The notes under the pieces were generated by a model. The model was not told where the DNA came from and did not search any database. It saw nothing but the letters and a program-made list of their open reading frames with translations. Positions 32,191-40,432 of a stretch of 64,000 nucleotides of DNA are shown piece after piece. Source of the stretch: Gammaproteobacteria bacterium HGW-Gammaproteobacteria-1 (GTDB lineage: Bacteria > Pseudomonadota > Gammaproteobacteria > Thiohalomonadales > Thiohalomonadaceae); assembly GCA_002840095.1 (NCBI GenBank), contig PGZL01000008.1:310001-374000 (forward strand). The letters are read 5' to 3'. Position 1 is the stretch's first letter, and each line of letters begins with the position of its first letter. A program made the position numbers and the translations under genes.

Positions 32191-33198
32191 TCACCACCAC
32201 GTCCCCGCCATGGTCAGGTTGGAGCGGACGATGGCGAAGGTGGCGACGGCGTAGAACAGCACGAAGCCCGCCAGGGCTATCATCGTGTAGCGCCGCGTGT
32301 CGGCGGCGACGGCTGTGCGCAGGCTTTCTATGTTGCGCCACGGCGCCAGGGCGCCAACGCCGAGGGCGAGAGCGGTGGCGGTGAACAGCGGGATGTAGAG
32401 CCAGTAGCCGATGTAGTCGTGGCCGCTTTTCAGGATGCAGAACGGGCAGTGATGATGCGGATGCTCGTACACGTACAGCGCGACGCAGGAGACGATGGCC
32501 ACCAGGGCGACAGGAAAGGCGATGGCGGCGCCGGCGGCGAACAGCGGTGCGGCGCGGCGGCGCCACAGGTAAATGCCGCCGCCGATCAACACCAGCGCGC
32601 CGCTGGTATACAGGGCGAGCATGGCATCGCGCGGCGTGACCGCCGACACCTCGGCCGCCACGCCCTGCGCATCGGGCGAGAACAGGCTGCCGCAGCAGGA
32701 GGTGATCACGTCCGGGTTGAGATTGAGGAAGTATTGCAATTGCACGAAGGCGGCCGTCGCCATCAACGGCAGCAGCACCAGCAGCAGGGCGTACTTGAGG
32801 CGGATCAGCGGATAGTCGTAGCCCTGGTTGTCGAGGCGGTTGAGCAGCAGCCACACGCTGCCGGCGAAGAACACGGCGATCTTGAGCAGCAGTGCCGGCC
32901 AGCCCCAGCCGTTGACGTTTAGCACGCCGGTGGCGCACATGGCGCCCACGAACTGGGTGTGCATGCTCTCGGCGTTGTAGACGAACAGCAGCAGCCCGAT
33001 CACCTCGGCGGCGATGGCGAAGGTGACCAGGGTGGAGATGAGGTAGGTACTGCGCTCCAGGCGCAGTTGCCGTTCGCTGCCGCTGTGGATGTCCCAGTGG
33101 CGCAGCACGCGCACCGCAAACACCGATGCCAACAACAACAATGCCGTCACTACCGCGGAGACGCCGATGAGGGCCAGGATGGCGGGACTGAGCAGCAT
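32191..33198 (-). CDS. Polytopic membrane protein with Cys/His motifs, unknown function
   Basis: The 335-residue protein has about eight hydrophobic segments. Possible metal or redox motifs are AMCATGVLNVNGWGW, ITSCCGSLF and YEHPHHHCPFCILK, all near predicted membrane borders. I recognise no named family. It lies between an ABC ATPase (1-base gap) and the thioredoxin/NosL genes, so it may be part of the export or copper-handling complex. RBS for the start at 33198 overlaps the ATPase stop. Confidence 0.82.
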   Translation of the reverse strand: MLLSPAILALIGVSAVVTALLLLASVFAVRVLRHWDIHSGSERQLRLERSTYLISTLVTFAIAAEVIGLLLFVYNAESMHTQFVGAMCATGVLNVNGWGWPALLLKIAVFFAGSVWLLLNRLDNQGYDYPLIRLKYALLLVLLPLMATAAFVQLQYFLNLNPDVITSCCGSLFSPDAQGVAAEVSAVTPRDAMLALYTSGALVLIGGGIYLWRRRAAPLFAAGAAIAFPVALVAIVSCVALYVYEHPHHHCPFCILKSGHDYIGYWLYIPLFTATALALGVGALAPWRNIESLRTAVAADTRRYTMIALAGFVLFYAVATFAIVRSNLTMAGTWW

Positions 33199-33199
33199 C

Positions 33200-33874
33200 T
33201 CAGCCTCCCTGCACCTGGCCGTCGCGCAGGGTGACGACGCGGTCCACGCAGGGCGCCTCGGATACCACCGGGTCGTGGCTGGTGAGGATGACGGTGCGGC
33301 CCGCGGCCTTCAGCTCGCCGATGATGGCCATGAATTCCTGCGACAGGCGGGTGTCGAGGTTGGCAGTGGGTTCGTCGGCGATGAGGATCTGCGGACTGTT
33401 GATCAGCGCGCGGCAGATGGCGGTGCGCTGCGCCTCGCCGCCGGACAGCCATTCCACCGGCGAGGCAGCCTTGCCGGCCATGCCGAACTGTTCCAGCAGT
33501 GCCGTGGCGCGCTGTACCAATTCAGGATGGCTCGGCGCCAGCGGATAGGCCGGCAGCATCACGTTGTCCAGTACGGTGAGCCCCGCGATCAGGTTGAAGC
33601 GCTGAAAGATGAAGCCGAAGGTCTCGCGGCGGATGCCGGTGAGGAAGCGTTCCGGCAGGCCGGAGAGATTGCGCTCACCGAGGAGGATGCGCCCGCTGGT
33701 AGGCCGCGACAGGCAGCCGATCATCGACAGCAGTGTGGTCTTGCCCGAGCCGCTCGGCCCGCGCAGCACGGTAACGCGGTTGTCCTCGATGTCGAGACTG
33801 ACGCCACGCACCGCCCAGAACTCGTTGGGCCGGCCCTGGTTGAAGGCCTTGCTGATGTCGTTGAGATTAATCAT
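33200..33874 (-). CDS. ABC transporter ATPase, LolD/MacB type
   Basis: The 224-residue ATPase has Walker A RGPSGSGKTT, Q-loop (FIFQRFNLI), signature LSGGEAQRTAICRAL, Walker B ILIADEPTANLD and H-loop LTSHD. It belongs to the group that energises FtsX/MacB-type permeases. The partner permease is encoded just upstream, separated by a family B repeat. In the usual nos cluster the ATPase is NosF; here the type is different. Confidence 0.92.
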   Translation of the reverse strand: MINLNDISKAFNQGRPNEFWAVRGVSLDIEDNRVTVLRGPSGSGKTTLLSMIGCLSRPTSGRILLGERNLSGLPERFLTGIRRETFGFIFQRFNLIAGLTVLDNVMLPAYPLAPSHPELVQRATALLEQFGMAGKAASPVEWLSGGEAQRTAICRALINSPQILIADEPTANLDTRLSQEFMAIIGELKAAGRTVILTSHDPVVSEAPCVDRVVTLRDGQVQGG

Positions 33875-33892
33875 CGCGATTCAAAGGCCAGG

Positions 33893-34022
33893 CCTGCCGC
33901 GGAGAGGCGCGGAGGATGAGAATGCATATATGGAGTGGAGGCTGCGTCTGGCGATGGCGCTATCCGATAGTGGACTTTGCACAGATATATCTCTGCGTCT
34001 CTGCGTCTCCGCGACAGAAGGT
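33893..34022. repeat. Intergenic inverted repeat, family B copy 5
   Basis: Arms CCTGCCGCGGAGAGGCGCGG and CTGCGTCTCTGCGTCTCCGC. Compared with copies 1-4 its ends are reversed (the CCTGCCGC end is on the left), so it is in the opposite orientation. It splits ATPase and permease genes. Confidence 0.75.
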
Positions 34023-34037
34023 TTTCCAGGTTTTCCA

Positions 34038-35171
34038 TCATCGCATCACCGCGTCGGGGTCGGTGGTGGCGGCGCGCCAGATGGGCACCACGGTGGCCAC
34101 GGTGTAGGGGAATACGGTGAAGAAGAACAGTGTCGCCACCTGCAAGCCGTCGACGAAGGGCTGCGGGCGGAATTGCGGATAGAGCACGGCCCAGCCCTTG
34201 AGCACCGGCGCGAACAGCGCGGCGTCGGCGAAGAACACGTGCACGTAGGCGGCTAGATAGCCGAGCAGGAAGGCACCCAGGGACACCAGCGCGCCCTCCC
34301 AGAACTTCATGCGGATGACGTCGGCGGTCTCCCAGCCGATGGCCTTGAGGATGCCGATTTCGCGCTTCTCTTCCGCCGACAGGCCCGAGGCCTTGTCCCA
34401 GGCGAAGATGACGAAGGCCAGCAGGCTGCCGGTCAGCAGCACGAACACGATGCCCTGACGCCACTGGAACAGGGCGTCGTAGGTGCGCAGAATTTCCTCG
34501 CGCAGGATCGGGCGTGTGTCCGGCAGCAGCACGCTGAGTTTTTCCGCCACCTTGCGCACCTCGCGCGGGTTGCGCACCTCCAGCGCGATATCGGTGTACA
34601 TCCCTGTTTCGATGCCGAAGAAGGCGCGGAAGTCGGCCTCGTTCACCAGCAGCAGATCGGCGCTCACCAGTTCGGCGTCGGCGGCCAGCACCGCGGCGAC
34701 GCGGAAGGAGAAGGTGCTGCCGCCGCCGGACCGGAAGGAAAGGAAATCGCCGGGCCCCAGGCCGCGGGTGCGGGCGATGCCGGCACCGACGATCATCTCG
34801 CCGCCGGCGATCTCGCGAGTGCGCGGCACCATCAACGTGTAATTGGCCTGCACCGCCGGATCGTAGAAGTAGCCCCACAGCCGGCCGTACTTGGCCGCCA
34901 CGCCGCGCAGTGTGCCGATACGCTCCAGGTAGGCGGCGGGAATCAGGTCATGCCGTCCTGCCACCATGCGCTGCACCACCACTTCCGGCGCCTCCTGCAA
35001 CAGCAGTCCCGCCTCTTGCCGCAGCGCCTGGCTGAACAGCATCACCGAGGCGAGCAGGAACACGATCAGCGTGTAGACGCCGAGCAGGCCGAGATTCTTG
35101 CCCTTGCGCCGGCCGAGGGAGGCGAGGGTGAAGTCGATGAGATAGCGCTGGCGGCGGAGGAAGTGGCTCAT
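34038..35171 (-). CDS. FtsX/MacB-type ABC permease
   Basis: The 377-residue protein has one N-terminal membrane segment (LLGVYTLIVFLLASVMLF), a large extracytoplasmic domain and three C-terminal membrane segments with the FtsX-domain layout (GIVFVLLTGSLLAFVIFAWDKA..., KREIGILKAIGWETADV). It pairs with the LolD-type ATPase. Such mechanotransmission transporters act on envelope lipoproteins or membrane proteins. It overlaps the small upstream ORF by four bases. Confidence 0.9.
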   Translation of the reverse strand: MSHFLRRQRYLIDFTLASLGRRKGKNLGLLGVYTLIVFLLASVMLFSQALRQEAGLLLQEAPEVVVQRMVAGRHDLIPAAYLERIGTLRGVAAKYGRLWGYFYDPAVQANYTLMVPRTREIAGGEMIVGAGIARTRGLGPGDFLSFRSGGGSTFSFRVAAVLAADAELVSADLLLVNEADFRAFFGIETGMYTDIALEVRNPREVRKVAEKLSVLLPDTRPILREEILRTYDALFQWRQGIVFVLLTGSLLAFVIFAWDKASGLSAEEKREIGILKAIGWETADVIRMKFWEGALVSLGAFLLGYLAAYVHVFFADAALFAPVLKGWAVLYPQFRPQPFVDGLQVATLFFFTVFPYTVATVVPIWRAATTDPDAVMR

Positions 35172-35494
35172 GGCCGCCTCAGGCGCTGCGGCGGCGGCAC
35201 CAGCGAGCCGCTGGGGAAGTGGTCCAGGGCCAGGGGATGATCCTGGAAGGCGGTGTGGCGGTCGGCCTGGCTCAGGTGGCGGGTGTAGCGCGCCTCGGTG
35301 AACAGGGCGAGGTCGGTCAGGCCCAGTTCCGCCACCAGCCCGCGCGGGCCGGCCAGGTCGGCGGCGTTGCCGCGCCGGGCGGCGTCCAGCACGGTGGCGG
35401 CAAACAGCAGCAGGCCCATGCCGAGCAGCAGGAGGGGGAGGGTGCCGGCGCGCCGGGGGCGCGGTGGTCTGGCGGTGGGGGATGAGCCTTGCAT
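35168..35494 (-). CDS. Small single-span membrane protein heading the copper operon
   Basis: The 108-residue protein has a proline/arginine-rich N terminus (PTARPPRPRRAG), one membrane segment (LPLLLLGMGLLLFAATVL) and a short outer domain (FTEARYTRHLSQADRHTAFQ). No family is recognised. The stop overlaps the permease start (ATGA), so it is the first gene of the operon read from the FNR-type promoter at 35524-35565. It may be an accessory subunit of the transporter. Confidence 0.75.
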   Translation of the reverse strand: MQGSSPTARPPRPRRAGTLPLLLLGMGLLLFAATVLDAARRGNAADLAGPRGLVAELGLTDLALFTEARYTRHLSQADRHTAFQDHPLALDHFPSGSLVPPPQRLRRP

Positions 35495-35523
35495 GAAGGA
35501 TCGGCGATGTGGGCGTGAGAGGC

Positions 35524-35565
35524 AGTTTAGGCGCGGACGGACGGCGCGGCATTGACGGTTATCAA
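35524..35565 (-). promoter_or_regulatory. FNR/CRP-family-type class II promoter of the NosL/ABC operon
   Basis: TTGACGGTTATCAA (35552-35565; 9 of 10 consensus positions) has its centre exactly 32 bp from the centre of a minus-strand -10-like TAAACT (plus 35524-35529). This equals the spacing of class II FNR promoters (site at -41.5). The first gene starts at 35494. Motif and geometry are seen; regulation is inferred. Confidence 0.65.
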
Positions 35566-35651
35566 TGTGCCAGAGATAAATATTTAGTCAATACAATAGG
35601 TTGCGCCATTTGACGCAGGGGTGTTGCGTGGCTGCAACACTGAGGAGGATG

Positions 35652-35716
35652 CAGGAGAGAATCGTATTCGCGACCTTGCCGTGTAGAGGCAGACAATCGC
35701 GAATACGATTCGCTCC
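35652..35716. repeat. Intergenic inverted repeat (GAATCGTATTCGCGA type)
   Basis: GAGAGAATCGTATTCGCGA faces TCGCGAATACGATTCGCTC across a 25-base loop, between the operator of the copper operon and the 3' end of the DUF3501 gene. Single copy in the window. Confidence 0.7.
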
Positions 35717-35723
35717 TACGGGG

Positions 35724-36314
35724 TCAGGCGAGGTCTTCCACCAGCGAGGCGCGCACGTTCTCCGGCAGCGGCGCGGCGGCGTGGCTGTAGGCGGGGTGGT
35801 CGATGCCGAGGGCGATGGGGGCCCCCTGCTTGGCGTCGGTGACCATGGCGGGGGTGAGCTCGAAGCGCAGGAAGTGTACCGAGGAGGTCTTGCTGGCGTT
35901 TTCCCGCTCCAGGTCCTCGTCGGCGACGGCGTAGACCTTGCTGTGGTCCTCCACCCGTATCCACACCTTGTCCTCGACGCCGATGAGCCGGGCCAGTTCG
36001 CGCGCCCGTTCCTCCGGGTCTTCGTATTCCATCATGAAGGTGGCCTTCCAGTTGCTGCCGTCGGGGATCAGCGGATTGTAGGCCGCCAGTTCTTCCATGA
36101 TGCCGGCGGCTTCATAGATGCGTTCGGCGCGCAGCATCTCCTGCACCTGGTAGTGCATGGTGAGGCGGTCCTCGAAATGGAAGCTGGCGTGGGGGCCGAC
36201 CTGGGCGCGGCGGTCGCGCTTGTGCTCCATCACCCGGGCGCGGAACTCCGGGCGGATCTCGGCATATTTTTCCAGCGAGTACAGGTCTTCGCGTTTGAGT
36301 TTTTGCGCGCTCAT
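35724..36314 (-). CDS. DUF3501-family protein
   Basis: The 196-residue protein matches DUF3501 (LKREDLYSLEKYAEIRPEFRARV at the N terminus; HASFHFEDRLTMHYQVQEML; then NPLIPDGSNWKATFMMEYED). The family is unstudied but commonly found next to rubrerythrin and Fe-S oxidoreductase genes, as here. The repeated His/Glu pattern may hold metal. It is the last gene of the four-gene minus-strand oxidative-defence set, 16 bases after the ferritin-like gene. Confidence 0.88.
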   Translation of the reverse strand: MSAQKLKREDLYSLEKYAEIRPEFRARVMEHKRDRRAQVGPHASFHFEDRLTMHYQVQEMLRAERIYEAAGIMEELAAYNPLIPDGSNWKATFMMEYEDPEERARELARLIGVEDKVWIRVEDHSKVYAVADEDLERENASKTSSVHFLRFELTPAMVTDAKQGAPIALGIDHPAYSHAAAPLPENVRASLVEDLA

Positions 36315-36330
36315 CTCGGGTCTCTTCGTC

Positions 36331-36636
36331 CTAGTCCTTGGCCGCGTGCTCCAGGCCGACGATGGGCTGGTCGGTGAACAGGTAGTCGCGCAGATGTTTG
36401 TCGAAGGCCGGGTCGTGGCGGCGGATCCATTCCAGCACCATGGCGGCGTGTTCCTTTTCCTCGTCGCGGTTGTGGGCGAGGATGGCCTTCAGTTCCTGAT
36501 CGGTGCAGGCGTCGACACGCTGCTGGTACCAGTCCACCGCCTCCAGTTCCTCCATCAGGGACAGGATGGCGCGGTGCATTTCGCGGGTGGTGCCGCTCAG
36601 CTCTTCTATGGGTTCGTGGTAGCTCTCGTGGGCCAT
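36331..36636 (-). CDS. EncFtn-like ferritin without encapsulin-targeting tail
   Basis: The 101-residue protein is very like encapsulated ferritin: VMEELEAVDWYQQRV is only slightly altered here (LMEELEAVDWYQQRVDACTD), followed by ILAHNRDEEKEHAAMVLEWI, which carry the Glu and His ligands of the ferroxidase centre formed at the dimer interface. Known EncFtn proteins end in a linker with a shell-docking peptide; this one stops at IVGLEHAAKD. No shell gene is in the window. Likely role: ferroxidase activity without a capsid. Confidence 0.85.
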   Translation of the reverse strand: MAHESYHEPIEELSGTTREMHRAILSLMEELEAVDWYQQRVDACTDQELKAILAHNRDEEKEHAAMVLEWIRRHDPAFDKHLRDYLFTDQPIVGLEHAAKD

Positions 36637-36645
36637 GGCAGCCTC

Positions 36646-37992
36646 CTATAGTCCGTAGGCGATACGCAGCAGCGTCATGGGATGCTCCGGCTTGCGCCCG
36701 TCCTGCAGGCCGTTTTCGATTTGGTGGCCGGCCATGGGGCAGTCGCTGGCGTAGTGATCGCAATCGGCGTCCCCCACCCTCTTCACCACCGGGCCGCAAA
36801 TCTTCATGGAGATGTCGTGGTACTCGCTCTTCACCGCGTAGGTACCGTCGTGGCCGGAACAGCGTTCGATCACGTCGAGGGTGGTATCCGGCACCAGGGT
36901 CAGAATATCCCGCGTCTTGAGGCCGATGTTCTGCACGCGCTGGTGACAGGGTACATGGTAGCTCACCTTGCCCAGCGGCCGGGTGAACGCGGTGTTGAGC
37001 CGGCCCTCCCTGTGGCGCAGGGCGAGGTATTCGAAGGGGTCGAAGATGTGCTGCTTCACCTTCTGCACGCCGGCATCCTCCGGGAACATCAGCGGCAGCT
37101 CCTGCTTGTACATCAGCACGCAGGACGGCACCGGCGCGACGATGTCACAACCGGCCTCGATGGCGGCGAGCAGCACCGGGACGTTGGCGTTCTTGGCCCG
37201 CTCCACCGCCTCCAGGTCACCCAGTTCCAGCTTGGGCATGCCGCAGCACTGTTCCTTCTCCACCAGCGTCATCTCGATGCCGTTGTGCTCGAACACCTTG
37301 AACAGGTCTTCGGCGATGTGCGGCTCGTTGCGGTTGCCGTAACAGGTGGCGAACAGCGCGACGCGGCCGGTGGTGCGGCCCGCCGGCACGGGGTTGCTCA
37401 CGGTGCTGCGATGGCCGGCGAGGCGCTTGCGCGCGGTGCTGCTGTGGTAGTCGGGCAGGATGGCCTTGGGGTGCACGCCGAGGACGAATTGCAGGCCCTG
37501 ACGGAAAAGGCCGATTTTGTTTACGGCGTTGACCACCGGGGCGAGGCCGGGTGCACCGGCGAGGGCGCCGACCGCATCGGTGGAGGTGAGGATCTTGTCG
37601 CGGGCCTTGAATCCGCCCTGGCGGAACTTCACTGCCTTGGCGCGCAGCATGGTGTGGGGGAAGTCCAGGTTCCACTCGTGCGGCGGCACGTAGGGGCATT
37701 TGGTCATGTAGCACAGATCGCACAGGTAGCAGTTGTCCACCACCTTCCAGTAATCCTGCTTGTTCACGCCGTCCACTTCCATGGACTCGGAGTTGTCCAC
37801 CAGATCGAACAGGGTGGGAAAGGAGTTGCACAGGCTGATGCAGCGGCGGCAGCCGTGGCAGATGTCGAAGATGCGTTCCAGTTCGGCGAACAGCAGGCCC
37901 TGGTCGTAGAAATCGGGATTGCGCCAGTCCAGCGGATGGCGGGTGGGGGCTCCCAGGCTTCCTTCGCGGTGGATCTCCGTGGGTGCGGACAT
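36646..37992 (-). CDS. Heterodisulfide-reductase-like Fe-S oxidoreductase (CCG domains)
   Basis: The 448-residue protein has an N-terminal double [4Fe-4S] module ([12 protein letters not shown] and [14 protein letters not shown]) and two CCG-type domains ([14 protein letters not shown]; the second as [12 protein letters not shown] ... [11 protein letters not shown]), as in GlpC and HdrB-related proteins. The second CCG motif is altered (CSGHDG). It is soluble by sequence. The gene is linked with rubrerythrin, EncFtn-like ferritin and DUF3501, a recurrent set; the electron donor and acceptor are unknown. Confidence 0.9.
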   Translation of the reverse strand: MSAPTEIHREGSLGAPTRHPLDWRNPDFYDQGLLFAELERIFDICHGCRRCISLCNSFPTLFDLVDNSESMEVDGVNKQDYWKVVDNCYLCDLCYMTKCPYVPPHEWNLDFPHTMLRAKAVKFRQGGFKARDKILTSTDAVGALAGAPGLAPVVNAVNKIGLFRQGLQFVLGVHPKAILPDYHSSTARKRLAGHRSTVSNPVPAGRTTGRVALFATCYGNRNEPHIAEDLFKVFEHNGIEMTLVEKEQCCGMPKLELGDLEAVERAKNANVPVLLAAIEAGCDIVAPVPSCVLMYKQELPLMFPEDAGVQKVKQHIFDPFEYLALRHREGRLNTAFTRPLGKVSYHVPCHQRVQNIGLKTRDILTLVPDTTLDVIERCSGHDGTYAVKSEYHDISMKICGPVVKRVGDADCDHYASDCPMAGHQIENGLQDGRKPEHPMTLLRIAYGL

Positions 37993-38005
37993 GTTTCCTC
38001 CCGAG

Positions 38006-38145
38006 TTTCACCGCCGAGACGCAGAGCACGCGGAGAACAGCCGGGAAGCCGGCGGTGCCGGACTATGAGCCGCTCAAATCGCGTTGTCGCAATACTCGCA
38101 GTTCGGTTTTCTCTGCGTTCTCTGCGCCTCTGCGGCGAGGCTTTT
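38006..38145. repeat. Intergenic inverted repeat, family B copy 6
   Basis: Arms ACCGCCGAGACGCAGAGCAC and CTCTGCGCCTCTGCGGCGAG. It fills nearly all of the 164-base gap between rubrerythrin and the Fe-S protein gene, which otherwise look like one operon. Confidence 0.75.
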
Positions 38146-38156
38146 GTCAGACGGCC

Positions 38157-38579
38157 TTACTGTCCGAGGGTGTCCAGGGCCTTCTGGAAGCGGTTGGCGT
38201 GGGAGCGCTCCGCCTTGGCCAGGGTTTCGAACCAGTCGGCGATTTCGTCGAAGCCTTCCGTGCGGGCGGTCTTGGCCATGCCCGGATACATGTCGGTGTA
38301 CTCGTGGGTTTCGCCCGCGATGGCCGTCTTCAGGTTGTCGCCGGTGGGGCCGAAGGGGAGGCCGGTGGCAGGGTCGCCGCACTGTTCCAGGTATTCCAGG
38401 TGGCCGTGGGCATGGCCGGTTTCGCCTTCCGCGGTGGAGCGGAACACGGCGGCCACGTCGTTGTAGCCCTCCACGTCGGCCTTGGCGGCGAAATAGAGGT
38501 AGCGGCGATTGGCCTGGGATTCTCCCGCGAAAGCCTCTTTCAGGCTGGTTTCGGTCTTGCTGCCTTTCAGGTTTGCCAT
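38157..38579 (-). CDS. Rubrerythrin-type diiron protein (second copy)
   Basis: The 140-residue protein has rubrerythrin ligands ([46 protein letters not shown] and [10 protein letters not shown]) and no rubredoxin domain. It differs clearly from the first copy at 19341, which is OxyR-linked. This one lies behind two Fur-family-like palindromes, so the two rubrerythrins seem to answer to different sensors. It is the first gene of the oxidoreductase/EncFtn/DUF3501 set. Confidence 0.92.
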   Translation of the reverse strand: MANLKGSKTETSLKEAFAGESQANRRYLYFAAKADVEGYNDVAAVFRSTAEGETGHAHGHLEYLEQCGDPATGLPFGPTGDNLKTAIAGETHEYTDMYPGMAKTARTEGFDEIADWFETLAKAERSHANRFQKALDTLGQ

Positions 38580-38623
38580 GGAAAAACCTCCTTATTGTGG
38601 TACGGCGTACAGCGGGACACTGT

Positions 38624-38666
38624 TTAGATTCAGTCTAAGCGTCAAGAGAACTTAGACCATGTCTAA
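38624..38666. promoter_or_regulatory. Two Fur/PerR-like palindromes upstream of the rubrerythrin gene
   Basis: TTAGA-TTCAG-TCTAA (38624-38638) and TTAGA-CCATG-TCTAA (38652-38666) are two perfect 5+5 dyads, centres 28 bp apart, 45-90 bases before the rubrerythrin start. They resemble PerR/Irr-type boxes (TTAGAATnATTCTAA). The regulator is not in the window. Confidence 0.65.
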
Positions 38667-38805
38667 AACGCTGTCAAATACCTCATGATTTTTATGGTTC
38701 TCTGCCGGGCCGGTGGGAGGAGCCCGCAGGAAATGTAAGGGTAGTACATAAAAGCAGTTTCGAGTTTCGGGTTTGAAGTTGTGAACCGAAGGCGATGTAC
38801 GACAG

Positions 38806-38886
38806 GTAGGATGGGTAGAGCGCAGCGAAACCCATCATGTCGATGGCACTGCTGCGATGGGTTTCGCTGCGCTCTACCCATCCTAC
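38806..38886. repeat. Intergenic inverted repeat, family C copy 2
   Basis: An 81-base element with the same arms as the copy at 32071 (GTAGGATGGGTAGAGCGCAG) and a different loop. Lies between the rubrerythrin promoter and the heptamer array; the rest of the 38580-39114 gap is made of the Fur-like sites and the array. Confidence 0.85.
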
Positions 38887-38950
38887 ATATGAGGAAATAA
38901 GTTCCGAGTTCCGGCGTTGTAGATTTCAAAAAGTCACGACACGATATTGC

Positions 38951-39111
38951 CGAAACTCGAAACTCGAAACTCGAAACTCGAAACTCGAAACTCGAAACTC
39001 GAAACTCGAAACTCGAAACTCGAAACTCGAAACTCGAAACTCGAACTCGAAACTCGAAACTCGAAACTCGAAACTCGAAACTCGAAACTCGAAACTCGAA
39101 ACTCGAAACTC
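38951..39111. repeat. Heptamer tandem array (CGAAACT)n
   Basis: About 23 near-perfect copies of CGAAACT over 161 bases, with one 6-base unit (CGAACT). It abuts the 3' end of yceI. The ORF read through it (KLETRNS repeats) is an artefact of the 7-base period read over three units. Length variation by slippage is expected. Confidence 0.95.
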
Positions 39112-39114
39112 GTC

Positions 39115-39684
39115 TTACTGCTTGATCCCCTCCACCGACAGGTCCAGGTACACGGTGCGGGCGGCCGGGCCGAGGTCGTAGTTGATGCCGAAGTCCTTCA
39201 ACACCAGCTTGGTGGTGCCGAAGAAGCCGCGGCGCACGCCGCCCCAGGGATCGGGACCGGTGCCGACGTGTTCGACGTCGATGCTCACCGGCTGGGTGAC
39301 GCCGTGCAGGGTGAGCTTGCCCTTGAGCGTGCCCTTGCCTGCGCCCTTGTCCTCGTAAGCAGTGCTGACGAACTTGGCGTTGGGGAATTTGCCGGTGTCG
39401 AGGAAGTCGTCGCTGCGCAGGTGCTTGTCGCGTTCGGCGTTGTTGGAATCGATGCTGGCGGTGCGGATGTTCACCGCTACCTTGGCGGCGGCCGGATTTT
39501 TCTCGTCGTAACTGAAGGTGCCGTCGAAGTCGTTGAAGCGGCCGTACAGCCAGGAAAAGCCCAGATGGCTGATGCGGAACTGGATGAAGGCGTGGGCGTT
39601 CTTGCTGTCGATGACGTAGTCGTCTGCGTGCACCGGCGCGGCGGCGCCCAGTATCAGCAGCAGCAGTGGGATTAATTTCTTCAT
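39115..39684 (-). CDS. YceI-family periplasmic lipid-binding protein
   Basis: The 189-residue protein has a signal peptide (MKKLIPLLLLILGAAAPVHA) and a YceI lipocalin-like barrel (YVIDSKNAHAFIQFRISHLGFSW at the N terminus, then FDGTFSYDEKNPAAAKVAV). YceI proteins bind polyisoprenoids or amides in the periplasm. The gene is flanked on both sides by unrelated heptamer tandem arrays. It is followed upstream by cytochrome b561 on the same strand, a pairing seen in many proteobacteria. Confidence 0.93.
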   Translation of the reverse strand: MKKLIPLLLLILGAAAPVHADDYVIDSKNAHAFIQFRISHLGFSWLYGRFNDFDGTFSYDEKNPAAAKVAVNIRTASIDSNNAERDKHLRSDDFLDTGKFPNAKFVSTAYEDKGAGKGTLKGKLTLHGVTQPVSIDVEHVGTGPDPWGGVRRGFFGTTKLVLKDFGINYDLGPAARTVYLDLSVEGIKQ

Positions 39685-39723
39685 GGCGTAGCTCCTTCGT
39701 GTCGTTGGGGAAGTCGGGTTCGA

Positions 39724-39810
39724 TTCAAAATTCAAGGTTCAAGGTTCAAGATTCAGGGTTCAGGGTTCAGGGTTCAGGGTTCAGGGTTCAGGGTTCAGGG
39801 TTCAGGGTTT
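39724..39810. repeat. Heptamer tandem array (GGTTCAA/GGGTTCA)n
   Basis: About twelve copies of a 7-base unit, beginning as AAGGTTC/AAGATTC variants and becoming uniform AGGGTTC, over 87 bases. It lies between yceI and the cytochrome b561 gene, where it would be part of the yceI leader. Confidence 0.93.
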
Positions 39811-39818
39811 AGAAAATC

Positions 39819-40364
39819 CTAGCGGCCGAGCATGCGTTTCAGCGTGCGGTCGCGATCGATGAAGTGGTGCTTCAGGGCGCCGGCGATGTGCAGCGCCACC
39901 AGCGTCATCAGGAACATGGCCAGGTACAGGTGAACGGTGCCGGCCAGGTCTTCCTGCTGCGGCAGCGAGGTGAGGGTGGCGGGCACGCTGAACAGGCCGA
40001 ACACCTCGACGGCGCGGCCGTCGGCGGTGGGGATGAGATAGCCGGCCAGCATGATTGCGAACAGCATGATGTACAGCCACAGGTGCACCGCATGGGCGAC
40101 GGCCCGCTCCATGAGGCCGTGGCTGGGCAGCGGCGCTGGCGGCGGATTGCGCAGGCGCCAGAGCAGGCGTGCGACCATCACCAGGAACAGCAGGACGCCG
40201 ATGCTCTTGTGCAGCGCCGGCGCGCGGTGATACCAGGGATCGTAGTAGGTGAGGCCGGTCATCCACAGGCCGAGGCCGAACATGCCGAACACTGCCAGCG
40301 CCACCAGCCAGTGCAGCAGGATGGCGATCAGGCCGTAACGTTCCGTGTCATTGCGCAGTTGCAT
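39819..40364 (-). CDS. Cytochrome b561-type membrane protein
   Basis: The 181-residue protein has four membrane helices with histidines expected to bind two b haems (YGLIAILLHWLVALAVFG, YHRAPALHKSIGVLLFLVMV, AVAHAVHLWLYIMLFAI, and GTVHLYLAMFLMTLVALHIAGALKHHF). Members are superoxide:quinone oxidoreductases or b-type electron carriers. The ATG at 40364 has GGAGAAAA upstream and is preferred. The pairing with yceI is common. Confidence 0.92.
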   Translation of the reverse strand: MQLRNDTERYGLIAILLHWLVALAVFGMFGLGLWMTGLTYYDPWYHRAPALHKSIGVLLFLVMVARLLWRLRNPPPAPLPSHGLMERAVAHAVHLWLYIMLFAIMLAGYLIPTADGRAVEVFGLFSVPATLTSLPQQEDLAGTVHLYLAMFLMTLVALHIAGALKHHFIDRDRTLKRMLGR

Positions 40365-40432
40365 GATTTTCTCCATAAATACGGGTACAGGATGAACGAG
40401 ATTTTTCCTGTCGCAGGTTTCTTTTCATCACT

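Noticed and set aside
38951-39111. CRISPR array
   Set aside because: Units are only 7 bases, contiguous, with no spacers; it is a simple tandem repeat.
38947-39675. ORF with repeated KLETRNS peptide
   Set aside because: It is produced by a 7-base tandem array read in three phases and then runs antisense through yceI; not a protein gene.
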